DNA of 30,638 bases from Hirudo medicinalis (Eukaryota; Annelida; Clitellata; Hirudinida; Hirudinidae), in NCBI GenBank assembly GCA_011800805.1, contig MPNW01000913.1, forward strand, positions 7,343 to 37,980, written 5' to 3'. Under the pieces are notes generated by a model, which had not been told where the DNA came from, did no database searches, and saw nothing but the letters and a program-made list of their open reading frames with translations. Numbering within the stretch: the stretch's first letter is position 1; the number at the start of each line of letters is the position of its first letter. Positions 1-11,447 of this stretch are shown in pieces. The translations under genes were made by a program, and so were the position numbers.

Positions 1-1472
1 TCATTCACATTGGGTGGAATAGGGGGTCTAGCGCATCTAGAACCGACTAAGGATTTCCCGGGCAACCAGGGTTAGGATCAGGCACCCGCCATCATCATCG
101 TCATCATCATCATCATCATCATCATCAACACCACATCAACAACACCACATCAACAACACAACATCAACAACACCACATCAACAACACAACATCAACAATG
201 CAACATCAACAATTATGTAATTTATGTTGTCTGCAACACTTTTCCAGTCTCCAAGCACGGAGATCACTCGAATGAGTGCGGAAAGACTTTTCAACGTTGA
301 ATCTTTAAACCTCGCAAACGACCAGCATTAAATGGTCAAGCAGACTAAACGTTGTCCAGAGAAAAATTGTCGGAAAACAATTGAAGTGAAGAATCTGTTC
401 CTTGTTTCAATTAATTTTAAATAATTTAATTAAATTCTTTCTTTTAAAATGTTGTACTTTCCGAGAGATTGATTGCAATCCTTAACTAAAAACCTCCCTG
501 CGATAATAAACTGATCATCAATTAACAAGTAACCACTGTTTAAACCTAATTACTCACCACTTAATAATATTCAACTAGTTACTCAACAATTTATTGATAT
601 TAATTAGTTATTAATTATTCAATGATGACGATAATTCAGAATAAATCATTCAGGATTCCTGCAGCTGAACCGAGTATCAGTGGATGCAATTGATTATGAG
701 TTGACCAATAAAATTTTTATCTTTTTTTTAAATTTATTTTTATTTTATTAAAAAGTTAATATTAATTTATAATTAATAAATAATTTGATAAATAATGATT
801 TAAAGGTAAAATATATATACTATAAATGTATAGCTTTATTAAATTCATTATTTTGAAATTTGTTATTGAAAGAATGTAATATGACAACATCCTATTCACA
901 CCGATTACATGCCAGTGAGTTCATATTTATCATATTCTGTTATATTTTTATGTATTACACTGGAATAAGGTTAAGGATCTTGAATAAGTTTATAATTTTT
1001 TTTACCACAACAACAACGTGGTTATTAAGAACGTTAAAATTTCAAAGTGTCTCAATGTTTCAATGTTGTTTAAAATATATTTAAAATTTATTTAACATTT
1101 ATTTAAAATTTATTTAACATTTATTTATTGAAAAAATAGTTTCGCTTCCTCGTTATAAAATCTTGAAATGACAATTCCTTCTTCTGTTAGTCATGACTAA
1201 AATAGTCCATCCGATTGCACCAACAAAGTAGAACTAAGCGATATTTATATATATTTTTATAAATTTAAGTGCTCATACCACCACGATACATCGCACTGCT
1301 ACATTGGACACACAAGGACAACTCTGGCAACAAGGTTGACGATGCAAGTCCAAGGTGGCAGAATCATAACATCATTATATCATATCACCATATCATATCA
1401 TCATATCATATCATAATATCATCATATCATATCATAATATCAAGGAAAACTGGAGAACTCATCGGATTCATA
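1..1472. other. AT-rich non-coding stretch with simple repeats
   Basis: I see no supportable gene here. Bases 88-126 are an (ATC)n array, followed to about 210 by a degenerate minisatellite built on ATCAACAACACC. The first 90 bases are much more GC-rich than what follows and run straight into the (ATC)n tract, so they may be the end of a dispersed repeat with an ATC tail. Bases 400-1270 are strongly AT-rich. Bases 1359-1441 are an imperfect ATATC/ATCAT repeat. The short open frames at 860-1084 and 1269-1604 have no protein-like composition. Confidence 0.6.
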
Positions 1473-1836
1473 TTAACAGAGGACTTCTCGATGGCAACAC
1501 AGAAATTTTGCGCACTGAAAAAATACCTTAAATATTTGGTCGCCATTCTGAATCTCCTCAACTTCCTGCAAGATGGCGTCATCGTCAAAGTCATCGACGT
1601 CTGAGCGTGAAGTTTCGTTGTAATAAAGTTTGAGGTTTCTTATTTCTGATTGGATTGGTTGAAGCTGAGTTTCTTGGAAGTGAGAAGGATTCTGATTGGT
1701 CAGAATGTTGAGGAATTTGCTAAACTTCCTGCTCTTGGGACTCTTGTTGCTTAATTCGGACTGACAACATTTTGAGGTGTGAAGTCGCAAGTTGTTCTTG
1801 TGGCGAACAGAATTTCTGTATCGCTTGATGTGGTTC
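1473..1836 (-). CDS. Cytoplasmic-tail exon of a small unrecognised single-pass membrane protein (last exon)
   Basis: Read on the minus strand, this exon starts after the acceptor CATTCATCCAG, whose pyrimidine tract is a (CACT/CATT)n microsatellite. One leading base completes a codon from the exon at 2007-2145. The frame stays open to a stop at 1473-1475, giving 120 residues. It is basic at first (RNHIKRYRNSVRHK, partly from the upstream exon), as expected for the cytoplasmic side of a membrane segment, then polar, then acidic (DVDDFDDDAILQEVEEIQ). An alternative end is a donor AAG|GTATTT at 1527/1526, which would call for a further exon not seen. I do not recognise the family. Phase agreement and composition support a real exon; the function is unknown. 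Confidence 0.5.
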
Positions 1837-2006
1837 CTGGATGAATGAGTGAGTGAGTGAGTGAGTGAGTGAGTGAGTGAATGAAAGAAGGAATGAATGG
1901 ATGAAATTTTGGTACAGAAACATTGCGACGAATTCAATCCTTTTACAAAGCACTTCGTATTCAAACTATCAATCATCGTCGTAGTCATCATCATCATCAT
2001 CACTAC
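1837..2006 (-). other. 170-nt intron made largely of microsatellite
   Basis: This inferred intron lies between the two membrane-protein exons. On the coding strand it opens GTAGTGATGATGATG and closes in (CACT)n, (CATT)n and CATCCAG. Both ends are therefore simple sequence, while the middle (about 1890-1975) is unique. The donor leaves AG and the acceptor supplies G, so splicing makes an AGG (Arg) codon. Without removal, the frame from the upstream exon hits a stop at once in GTAGTG. Confidence 0.45.
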
Positions 2007-2145
2007 CTGATGCGCAGGAACACAGCAGTGAAGAAGAACACCGTAATGACGATTGAGCTGGTTGTTATGACAACGGCCTGAGTCCTCGTGGATTTCGGAG
2101 GAGTTCTGTTGTCAGATTCATTCGAGTTGTCCATCTTTAAGAGGC
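2007..2145 (-). CDS. N-terminal and transmembrane exon of a small single-pass membrane protein
   Basis: The minus-strand frame has an ATG at 2134-2132. It reads a short polar segment with N-glycosylation-type sites (NES, NRT), then about 21 hydrophobic residues ([20 protein letters not shown]), then LRIR at the donor AG|GTAGTG. With the exon at 1473-1836 the product from this ATG would be about 163 residues: a short outside N-terminus, one membrane span and a basic-then-acidic inside tail, without a cleavable signal peptide. An acceptor-like TCCATGCAG precedes base 2145, next to the (ATCC)n array, so the exon may instead be internal and the protein longer at its N-terminus. I do not recognise the family. 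Orientation in the membrane is inferred from the positive-inside rule. Confidence 0.5.
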
Positions 2146-2150
2146 CTGCA

Positions 2151-2277
2151 TGGATGGATGGATGGATGGATGGATGGATGGATGGATGGATGGATGGATG
2201 GATGGATGGATTGATTCGTGGATGGATGGATTCATGGATGGATGGATGGATGGATTGATTCGTGGATGGATGGATTC
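2151..2277 (+). repeat. (GGAT)n microsatellite
   Basis: This is a tetranucleotide array of GGAT units with two GATTCGTG interruptions. On the minus strand it reads (ATCC)n and ends against TGCAG, the acceptor proposed for the membrane-protein exon at 2007-2145. Confidence 0.9.
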
Positions 2278-2645
2278 CATCATAAATGCATGATTATTTG
2301 AAGCACGATTTCTTGAATTATTGGTATGTTCTATTATACTTTCTATAAAAGGAGAAACGTAATCCACAAAATCATCATCATCATCATCATCATTCAAAAA
2401 CTGCCGACAAATGATAAAGAAAGCACCACAGCGACACGAAAGCATCATTGTCTCCATGGCATCACTCAACAGGTGAGTGATTTAAACAAATACAGGTAAT
2501 CGTTCGAACAGCAGGTGAGTCCTGAGAGCAGAGTTTTAAGGATACGTACCTGGTTAAATCACCTGAAATAGATTGTATCACCATCATCACCATCACCAAT
2601 GTCATAATTATCGTCGTCATAACAATCATCATATCATTATGTTTA

Positions 2646-2883
2646 GAATGTGCTGTGTTCGAAACCCAGCTTGCACTGCCACCAGCGCCCTTGGGAAGGA
2701 GCGTTGTACATGTATAAATGGTTAACAAATAAAGCGCCTCTGACGCTATGCAAATGGCGCTACATAAATGAAATCATCATCATCATCGTCGTCGTCATCA
2801 TCATCATCATCATCATCATCATCGTCGTCATCATCATCATCATCATCGTCGTCGTCGTCGTCATCATCATCATCATCATCATC
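2646..2883 (+). mobile_element. Truncated SINE-like element with ATC-rich tail
   Basis: A polymerase III B-box-like GTTCGAAAC lies at 2657-2665. It is followed by about 100 bases of moderate GC content containing AAAGCGCC, then the end motif GGCGCTACATAAAT at 2756-2769, and then a long ATC/GTC array to 2883. An RNA-polymerase-III-type head, a conserved end motif and a simple repeat tail are the general plan of a tRNA-derived SINE. The A-box half is not evident, so the copy looks 5'-truncated. Copies of the end motif recur elsewhere in the window. Confidence 0.5.
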
Positions 2884-3736
2884 AGGGCCGCCGAGAGGGG
2901 GGGAGGGAGGCAAGTGAATTTTTTACAATTTGTTGTAGTGGTAAGAGATACTTGGTCAAAATTTCGTTTGAAAAATGATTTGCAATACTCATTACGGATT
3001 GTTGTTGATCGTTACTGACTGATTATTATGATGATGATTAATAATATTATTATTATTATTATTATCATATTATTATTATTATTATTATTAATTATTATTA
3101 TCATTATTATTAAAGTCATTTGGATCATACAAGTTCAAATTCCTTCGTCGGAAAAACACAGCCCCAGTTCATCTCCTCGTTCATCTCCTCCCTCGCTCAG
3201 TTGATTTGCGAACCTCTCAGGAATTATTTTTGCCGATGCTTGACAAATTCCTGATAACCACTTCTCCAAAAGACGCTTGAGTAGCTTAAAAAAAAAAAGA
3301 TCTTATTTTTTAAGTCCATTGTTGAGTTAATCTTCTTGAAAGTTTCTCAGAAGACAAGTCAAGTCATCTCCGACATTCATCCAGGTTTTCGAGCTCTGGA
3401 GAAGAATTTTGTTCCGCATTTTCCAGGACCATAATAGATTCAAATGACGACTTATGACCTTCTAATGGACACATCCAGGTCTCTAGTGGTTAAACTCTTG
3501 CCCCTTTCCAGAACCCATCTATAATAAGGCCAATTAACTTCAGCCTAGTCACAAGAATAGTTGAAGGACTTGAGGAGAAATATGCAGAGTCTTATTATAA
3601 GAGCCAACTTTTATGAGCCTTGCAATTAATTAATTTCCTGAGACAAGGTTGCACACAAAAAAAACAAAAAAAACTGGATGTCCCATTTTTCTTCTAACCT
3701 CACAAGTACATGTGATACCAAGTACCTCATGTCTGC

Positions 3737-3787
3737 AATCAACAGCAACAACAACAGCAACAACAACAGCAACAACAACAGCAACAA

Positions 3788-3818
<31 letters not shown>

Positions 3819-3848
3819 AACAACAACGACGACAACAACGACAACAGG
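3737..3848 (+). repeat. CAA/CAG trinucleotide repeat
   Basis: Mixed CAA, CAG and CGA triplets translate as poly-Gln/Asn/Thr in plus frames and poly-Leu in the minus frame. There is no coding context on either side, so the open frames are products of the repeat. Confidence 0.85.
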
Positions 3849-4054
3849 TCATCATTGAACTTAAAAACTGAGCACACACGAATATGAGAAATCGAACTCA
3901 TGTCCTAGCGGTGGGAATTTAAAAAAAAAGAGAGAGAGGTGGCCCACGCGGACTTTTTAAGAGCAGATATTGTACTTCAAACAAAGCAGCTGGAGTAGGT
4001 TAGACAAAGTACTCCACAATCCTACAGGAGTCATGAAAAGGTGTGAAAAGAACC

Positions 4055-4116
<62 letters not shown>

Positions 4117-4331
4117 CCAAGTGGACATTTCGTGTAATAACCACAATCGAGTGACCTCAAGACCTTGGTATGTCGTTGCAAGAAGGGTTGGGGTTACCAT
4201 CATAACCACCATAACCACCACCACAACCATCATCATCGTCATCATCATCATCATCATCATCATTATCCATCATTTACCCCAGAGAATCTGGGCAGGCTAG
4301 AGGTATACAAGGCAAGAAACATGGTACTTAC

Positions 4332-6055
4332 ATCAGAATCGCTGGTCTGTTTGATCACGTCGTCCTCTGATAGACAGCGATACTTGGCCGTCCTTTTCTT
4401 GATCGGCAGTCGGGCGCTCTCGGCGACACCGACTTCCATGAAGCTACCGCGGCTGCTTTCGTCCTCCTTGAGACCGTTGGCCGTCGTCAGGTCGAGAGGA
4501 GAGTCGTCGTTAACGCTATCGGAGTTGTGGTCAATGCGGTTGGTGTAGTCGTTGTGGTTGGAGACGTCAGCTTCAAAGAGTCGTATATCTTCCGGAAGAT
4601 TCCTTCCGTCGGTCTTGAACTCGGCACCATCGGGTCGGGAGTCTTTCCATTGCTTCTCCACGCTGTGCAGTTGATGGGCAAAGTTGTTGAGGCATTCCAG
4701 AACGCCAAAGCGACCCCGGCCGATCCTTTTTATGGCCAGGGAGATGATGGCCGAGGAGTCTTTGCCGGCCGATGACCCCTTAAACAGGTTCCGGTTCTCG
4801 TCATTTCTGCTGAGGAGTTTCGGTGTCTTTCCGGCTGAATCTTCGGTGATCTTGGGCCATGGTTGACTGCCATTCTCGTATGGCACTCCGCCCAAGGGTG
4901 GATTGATGTGGGTTAGCTGGTGTTGACGCTGAGGTCTTGGGACAAATCGTCGATCGGAGGTCAGATTCTGGGCTTCCCAGTTCTTCTTGGACTGAGGTGG
5001 GGCCTGATAATTTTGCCCCGGTGGATAAGATAGGTGCCTCAGGTAGCCCTCGGTCATTTGGAGACCCTGCTGCTTGCGAAAGCTTAGGATCATATCGACG
5101 GCTTCATGGAATTTGTCCCTTTCAGTATACTTCCTTAACTCATCGTGATTTTTACGTCCGAATCCCTGATAGTCCCTCATGATAGAGGATCCATCGAAAC
5201 CGTTGTACGATCCATCCAATGGATAGCCAGGGTGAAAGGCAGACCTAGCAGACTCTTCCCCAGAATGTCCATCCATAGAAGTTCTCCGACTATCACCGCT
5301 GGTCATCAGGCCCTCCAGCTGTGCCTTAGGGTGACCCTTGCTGCCCTGTTGCTGTTGATAAGGGTGGTAATATGGAGTATAGAGGTCTTTACCATTGGGA
5401 AGTAGCGGCGCTTCTGGGATGGATCGATTGGCTGACAAGTAATTGTCGTAGACCATCCTCGACCTGAAGTGAGAGACCTCGCCCGGTGCGGTATTCCGGC
5501 CGAAATCCGTGAAGATTCTCTCGTCCGGAAAGAGATTCTGGAAATCTATGGATGACTTTTCAAGGAGTGACCTCTCCTCGCTGGAAAGTACGGCTCGGTT
5601 CACCTCCTTTCTCACCACTATGGGCTCCAGAGGAGGGGGGTTGAAATCACAACGTCTTGGCGCAGTCAGTCTCTCCCTCTCACTGCCAAAGTACGGATAA
5701 GAACGACTGTCCCTGGCAGGGGAGAGCCTTTCTTGTACCCTGATGGAAGAAGAGGACTCAAACGAGCCGACCTCCTTGCGAGCCCTTTTCCTCAGGCACT
5801 GACTGAGGTCTTCGCTGGCCGTGCTGTGGGACATCATGGCAAACTCTGGACTGAGTTTCCTCTTTGTAACGAGTTGATAGAGGCTGGAATTTGTCATGTT
5901 GATGCTGTCAGACCGGTGTCTGGTGTGCGACATATCAGTGGGCAAAATTGGGACCGAACGTGGGAGGGAGAAAGGGGGTCGGAGGATCTTGGCCGCTGGG
6001 CTCCCTTGGAGTTTATCGGGCGTTCCTTTCAGCCCCAGTGTGGAATACTTCATGG
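4332..6055 (-). CDS. Long exon of an unrecognised, probably nuclear protein with a PLDLTT motif
   Basis: An open minus-strand frame of about 574 residues ends at a consensus donor, GAT|GTAAGT (4332/4331), phase 0. The composition is that of a disordered regulatory protein: rich in Ser, Arg, Pro, Asp and Gln, with no membrane segment. Counting from the ATG at 6053, basic clusters lie near residue 63 (KRKLSP), residue 87 (LRKRARK) and residue 553 (KKRTAK). A PLDLTT motif near residue 520 matches the PxDLS-type peptide bound by CtBP corepressors. The ATG is preceded by an in-frame TGA, so it could be the start codon. Equally, CAATCAG|CC just before it is a usable acceptor, and its two extra bases fit the phase of the exon at 6602-7376. 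A DNA-binding domain may lie on exons not seen. I do not recognise the family; a nuclear role is inference. Confidence 0.75.
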
Positions 6056-6601
<546 letters not shown>

Positions 6602-7376
6602 CACTCCCATTGGTCTCATTGCCAGCCTCCTCATTATCATAATTAATTCTCCCGTAAAGGTCGCTGGAATTTTTTCCCCTGTTTACGTTCGACTCTCTGC
6701 GGAGGCAAAATTTGATTGGCTGACGGTCGCCATGGCTACCACTGCGTTGTTGATGATGAAGATGAGGATGAGGAGGAGGAGGAGGAGGAGGAGGAGGACG
6801 ATGAAGAGGATGTCGCCTGATCGATTTGTACTTTTTAACGACCACTTTAAACGTCAGAACATCCGTCGATTCTTTGACTGGCGTGACGTCATCATCATCA
6901 TCATCACCATTGTTGATGACAAATTGTTTCTCGGCCAATACGAAGTTTGTCATCCTATAGCAGGTCATATAATCACCATCAACCTCGGCATCATCATCAT
7001 CATCATCAGCAGGTGTCTGTTCGAGGTACGAGTTGATAAGCAACCTCATAAAATCCTCTGTGACAGAAAACATCGTCGATGATTTGTTCAAGGCATCATT
7101 ATCATGACCACCACGGTCTGTTGTGGTCGAATGATCCCTCTCCTCAACTCGTCCATGGTCACCTGTCATCGTCGTCATCACTATCGTTGTCATGACAGCG
7201 CTTTGCAGGTGCACGTTCATGTCCTCCATGGCGTGGTCATCATCGGTTGAGTGACTTAAAAGCGGAATCGAATAGGAAGGATGGATGACGACGGTGGTGA
7301 TGATGATGACTGCTGTGGTGGTGATGATGATGGCTGTCGTAAAAGGACACGTGGATGTCATCGTCGTAGTCTTCAT
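6602..7376 (-). CDS. Upstream exon of the same unrecognised gene (provisional)
   Basis: A minus-strand open frame ends at a strong donor, GGGAGTG|GTGAGTC (6602/6601), phase 1. The first 90 or so residues come from ACC/ATC-rich DNA and may not be translated. From about 7100 to 6602 the sequence looks like real protein (for example EDFMRLLINSYLEQTPAD and FVLAEKQFVINN), broken by acidic Asp runs and a run of about nine prolines at 6762-6799. The phase-1 donor plus the CC before the ATG of the next exon gives GCC (Ala), so the two exons can be joined without loss of frame; by chance this would happen one time in three. The start is unresolved: an ATG is at 7376, but an acceptor-like TTATTTATTGAAG lies about 30 bases upstream. 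No domain is recognised. Confidence 0.5.
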
Positions 7377-7642
7377 CAGCGCTTCCTTTCGGGTCCGGAA
7401 AACGTCTTCAATAAATAAATAAATAAAACATCAACTCTGCTCCTTCGTGAGAGTGAAATATTTTATATATTATTCATTATTAATTTATTATTCATTTTAT
7501 TAATTTATTATTCATTTTATTAATTTATTATTCATTTTATTAATTTATTATTCTCGTCGTTGAGATGAAATCCATCGTTTATTATTAACATCATCGTTCA
7601 AACCTTCTCGTGAAATTAATAGAATAGCCTATTTAATCATTC

Positions 7643-7682
<40 letters not shown>

Positions 7683-8860
7683 CACCATTTTCATCATTAT
7701 CATCATCGTCGTCGACCTCGTTTAACACACGTTGACTCCTTCAACATTCAACAAAATATTGAAAGAAGAAACTTATTCTTTTCCAAAATATAAATTTATT
7801 TCAAATCATTTGAGTGCATTTGTTGACATAACGTTGGTAATTAAGCTTGTCAATTGTTAATATTTTATTCCATTTCATCATTTTGTCATCGTAACGCGAT
7901 GTCATAAAATTCATTTCTGCCGCTGCACTTCCAATCAAAATATCGACCCACCCGTGTCGTCATGCTGTTCGTCATCGCAAAGATACTTAAATATGTCATC
8001 AATTCAATCCGGCTTCAAATATATCCTAGCGATACGTCTTAGCATTAAATTAAATTATAATAAATTGTAATATTATAATTAGGTAATATTATAATTAGGC
8101 AATGATAATGAAGTTACTTTTTAAGTTCAACGAAACGTCGGAGAGGTTCCTCAGTAATTCTTTCATGCACACATTTTTATATCCTCACTGATGTGCACAA
8201 CACGTGAACAGACCAGGTATCAACTGCTCCTTTCATCCATCCTTCATTCCACTCGCCCATCTCACTCACTCACTCACTCACTCACTCACTCACTCATTCC
8301 ACCATCAAGTTCTTTGATTTGATGATGTTCGCATTTGTAACTCAAATGATGTCGTGTTTGGTTTTCATTATTCTCAACGTTTGCTTCCATGACTTTTATG
8401 GTGAACTAAGAACACCAAAGAGGTAATTTTTCATTAATTTCTCAATTTTATCGCAAAATGCCAGTCTAATAATTCCTCGTTCATCGGGTATATTGCCTGC
8501 TTAATCAGATATTTAAAAAATGCATTTAAGCTGCTGATTGTTTTTAACAAAATTTTATACGAAAAATATTTTTAAAATATAATTCATATAAAATCATTTA
8601 TTTTTATAAAATTTTAACAGTACGTAATTATGTAATTTTAATGCACTGCATGATGTGATTTGAAATAAGTTTCACCGTCTTAAAAAAAAAACAAATAAAA
8701 ATATTGAACTTTTAAAATTAAAGTAAAAGGTTTTTAAGATATAGAATTAAATAATAATAAATTATTCATGAATGTTCTTGATTCATAAACAATACAATTC
8801 GCTGGGCGTGCGGGTGCTCTTATTTTACAAAAGTTTTATTTATTAAGATTAGGCTTTAAA
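7377..8860. other. Divergent intergenic region between the unrecognised gene and TRAPPC2L
   Basis: No gene is seen. The region contains four copies of a 20-bp AT-rich unit (ATTCATTTTATTAATTTATT, about 7476-7556), an (ATC)n array at 7645-7683, a (CACT)n array at 8261-8296 and a short tandem repeat (ATTATAATTAGG) near 8070-8100. The 5' ends of two divergently oriented genes flank it, so it should contain both promoters. No convincing TATA box or initiator could be fixed by eye. A small GC-rich patch, GCTGGGCGTGCGGGTGCTC (about 8801-8819), lies about 40 bases before the TRAPPC2L ATG. Confidence 0.5.
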
Positions 8861-8893
8861 ATGGCCGTTTGCGTTGCAGTTATAGCAAAAGAA
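8861..8893 (+). CDS. TRAPPC2L: TRAPPC2L exon 1 (start codon)
   Basis: This exon encodes MAVCVAVIAKE and ends at donor GAA|GTAAGT, phase 0. The eleven residues match the start of animal TRAPPC2-like proteins, which fixes the ATG. TRAPPC2L is a longin-fold (sedlin family) subunit of TRAPP complexes, which tether vesicles and activate Rab GTPases at the Golgi and in endoplasmic reticulum to Golgi traffic. An open frame that reads on past the donor to 9064 is intron read-through. The five exons together give about 153 residues, against about 140 in vertebrates. Confidence 0.93.
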
Positions 8894-9783
8894 GTAAGTC
8901 ACATTTTTAAAGAGTTGTTTGACACGTTATTTGATGAGACCAAATCTTGGTTTTTGTCAGCTGTTCCTAGATGCGCAGGACCGTTAAACATTTTAAAACA
9001 TGGAAAATCAATTTACACAGGAAAATTGGCAATTGCCAACCCAGTGATCCAAGCAAAAAAATAGAAATTTGGGTTTTTGGATGGTTATCGTATGGGAATG
9101 AAACTACATGAGACTGAACAAAAAAAAACTAAAACAAACAACATTATTTTATAGAACTTCATAAATTTTACATTGTCCCATGCTGCTCAATACCTAGCTC
9201 CAAGGCAAATTCACATTTATACTTACCAATATTGTCAACTATTCTGCAAAGCAAGCATTTTCAAGATATCAAATCTGTTGTGAAATAGGTTTTACAAAAA
9301 TTGGGTTGTTACCGTAACATACATTTTTTGTATATTGGTTGATGTTTTTTTTTCTAATCAGCATCAAAAATTTGAGGCTTAAGATGTGCAATAACATTTG
9401 GATTAACTTTATTAACATAAAACATTATGTCAGTTTAGTCTGAGGACGATGTAAACAACTGGAAACCTCTTTGCTTGAATCAGCAACAAGTGTCATTCAA
9501 TTTGTGTTCATGTTGCACTCTCTTAATTCGTGTGATAATTAACAATTGTATTCAATGTTGTAAGTTTTTGCCTGTAAAAATGTTCATCAAAGCACAAGAA
9601 TTAAAATGGTTTTTCCTTTAAAAACATTGAGTTGAGTTTGCTTAGCAAAGTTTTTGAATCAAGGAAATGTTGAAGGATTTGTGAAGTGAATTACTTCTAA
9701 GTCAATTTAAAAGTTGTCGAAACTACTGACACTTTAAATTGAGAAATGAAAACACTTTTGTCATTTGAAAGTTTATTTTTAAG

Positions 9784-9989
9784 AACTACCCGCTCTACCT
9801 GAGGAGCACGTCGAGCAGAAGCGAGGGGAGCATCGACGAGGACCTCAAATTCTTTTACACAGTGCACACTTCGCTCGACGTCATCGAGGAACGAATGTTC
9901 GCCTCCTCATCGAATCCTTCCAAGAACTCGAGCGGCGATCCGAGAGAACTCTACCTCGGATTGCTCTACCCGACCGAAGATTACAGAGT
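9784..9989 (+). CDS. TRAPPC2L: TRAPPC2L exon 2
   Basis: The acceptor is TTTATTTTTAAG|AAC and the donor is GT|GTGAGT, phase 2. It encodes [10 protein letters not shown], then [17 protein letters not shown] and, near the end, [15 protein letters not shown], all hallmark stretches of the TRAPPC2L longin fold. Two segments are longer than in the vertebrate protein: a Ser/Glu-rich insert after YLRSTS and a Ser/Asn-rich insert before RELYLG. Both fall between conserved core strands, so they are probably surface loops. The exon is noticeably more GC-rich than the surrounding introns and contains no repeat. Confidence 0.93.
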
Positions 9990-10397
9990 GTGAGTGGCTC
10001 GGGTGGATCGACTCGTCGAACGTCGGGAAGTCGAACGTCTCTCCTCCGACCGGATCAGGGTCGAGGTTTTCATCGAGACGTGATAGGCTTTCGTGGTAGG
10101 CTCGTCGAGGTGTCGTTGCTCGGTTAATTAAACGACATCTTTAACGAACGGTAGCCAGCATAAAACCTCTGCAAGGTTGCCTCGTGTGATACAATGGGGA
10201 AACCAGTGAAAGCACGTCATCCTTCGGTCTTTTTTCCGTCGTGCGTGTCGTGAATCGTTCCTACTGACTGAAATTGCATATTAAGCTTAAAACTGCAGGT
10301 TTTTTCGTCGACAGGTCGGCACCGATTATTAGTGAAAATTAAATATTCGCATATCATAAATATTTATCATAAATTTATCATAAATTATGATGACCAG

Positions 10398-10485
10398 GTA
10401 CGGTTACGTGACGAACACGAAGGTAAAATTCGTCATCCTGGTCGACGCTTCGAACACCACTTTGAGAGACAACGAGATCCGATCA
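10398..10485 (+). CDS. TRAPPC2L: TRAPPC2L exon 3
   Basis: The acceptor is TGACCAG|G. The leading G completes a Val codon, and the exon then reads [19 protein letters not shown] and [10 protein letters not shown], closely matching the central strands of TRAPPC2L. It ends at a weaker donor, TCA|GTTGAG, phase 0. The preceding intron is 408 nt and carries no recognisable element. Confidence 0.92.
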
Positions 10486-10794
10486 GTTGAGTTCATTTGA
10501 ATGATAATTTGAATATTTAATTAGAAATTATAATCACACATTATCGTAATTAATAATTATATTGTATTTATTCGAAGTTCCGTCTTTTACGACCTTTTTT
10601 GATGTTCATAATTTATGACATTCGATGCGGTATTGTTCGACGTCATGTTGTCGTGGCCGATCAATGTCACTGGTTTTGTGATGACATTGCATTTGAAAGC
10701 GATTTATTTAGTGACTTCATTCACTCATTCGTCCGTTCATTCATTGATTGATTGATTCATTCATTCATTCACTTGTTAATGACTTCCTTGACAG

Positions 10795-10874
10795 ATGTTC
10801 AGACAGCTGCACAATGCATATGCTGACCTCATGTGCAATCCTTTCTATACACCTGGAGAAAGCATCTCACACGA
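10795..10874 (+). CDS. TRAPPC2L: TRAPPC2L exon 4
   Basis: The acceptor is CCTTGACAG|ATG. The exon reads [20 protein letters not shown], then GESISH, the C-terminal helix of the longin fold. The donor has to be CACGA|GTTTGTTGTT, phase 2: this is the only position that continues into the last exon in frame, and it lies at the first unit of a (GTT)n microsatellite. Ending one base later would give a stop in exon 5. Reading on through the repeat gives a false poly-Val tail. Confidence 0.88.
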
Positions 10875-11447
10875 GTTTGTTGTTGTTGTTGTTGTTGTTG
10901 TTGGGAAGTTATTGTTGTAGTTTTAAAACACGTGCGAAGATTAGTTGTGAATATGAGTAATATGTTACTCATTAAGTAATATATTGCTAAATATAAGTAA
11001 TATATTACATATTAAATATATTACTCGGGTGAAAGTTGGCTCAGAGAGTTTGAATTCCTGTGAAGGTAAAGGCAGTGTTCACGAGTACAACTTACAAAGA
11101 GCTTCTGTGTGGTGGCGAGGGTGGCACTCAAAATATGCACTGAGTTTTTTAAACATTTTAATTTGCATGCCCTCTGCAGTTGTCCCTTTAGTGATGCCTA
11201 CCGACTGTGCCAATTTTCATTCCAAAATATTGACATTTATTGGTAGCTCAACGAGGTCAAATTTTTCGATATTTTAAATTTTTTTGCTAAAATTTGGTTT
11301 TTTGGTCAAACTTGCATCAAGAAACTACAACAAATTGCTGATTAATAATTTTCGGTCTTCTATTACATATTTGTGTCATTAATATTCTTTAGTGCTTATG
11401 TCAGCAAAGTCTTTTGAGCATGCTTTGATCCAAGTTCACCATTAACA

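Larger units (their letters stand above)
2146..4331. other. Repeat-dominated spacer between the two left-hand minus-strand genes
   Basis: Bases 2151-2277 are a (GGAT)n array with GATTCGTG interruptions. Bases 2646-2883 are a SINE-like element with an ATC-rich tail. Bases 3010-3114 are (ATT)n. Bases 3737-3848 are CAA/CAG/CGA repeats. Bases 4055-4110 are (TTGA)n and 4194-4268 are (ACC/ATC)n. Two non-repetitive islands remain, at about 2285-2640 and 3120-3640. The first contains a donor-like CAACAG|GTGAGTG on the plus strand (2470/2471) and a protein-like open frame on the minus strand. Neither could be tied to a gene. Confidence 0.55.

Noticed and set aside
3470..3510. CTCTAGTGGTTAAACTC as a second tRNA-like A box
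   Set aside because: No B box or tRNA-like stems follow at the right distance.
8861..9064. A 67-residue protein read straight from the TRAPPC2L start codon
   Set aside because: After residue 11 the frame runs into intron 1, past a GTAAGT donor; the conserved continuation is in exon 2.
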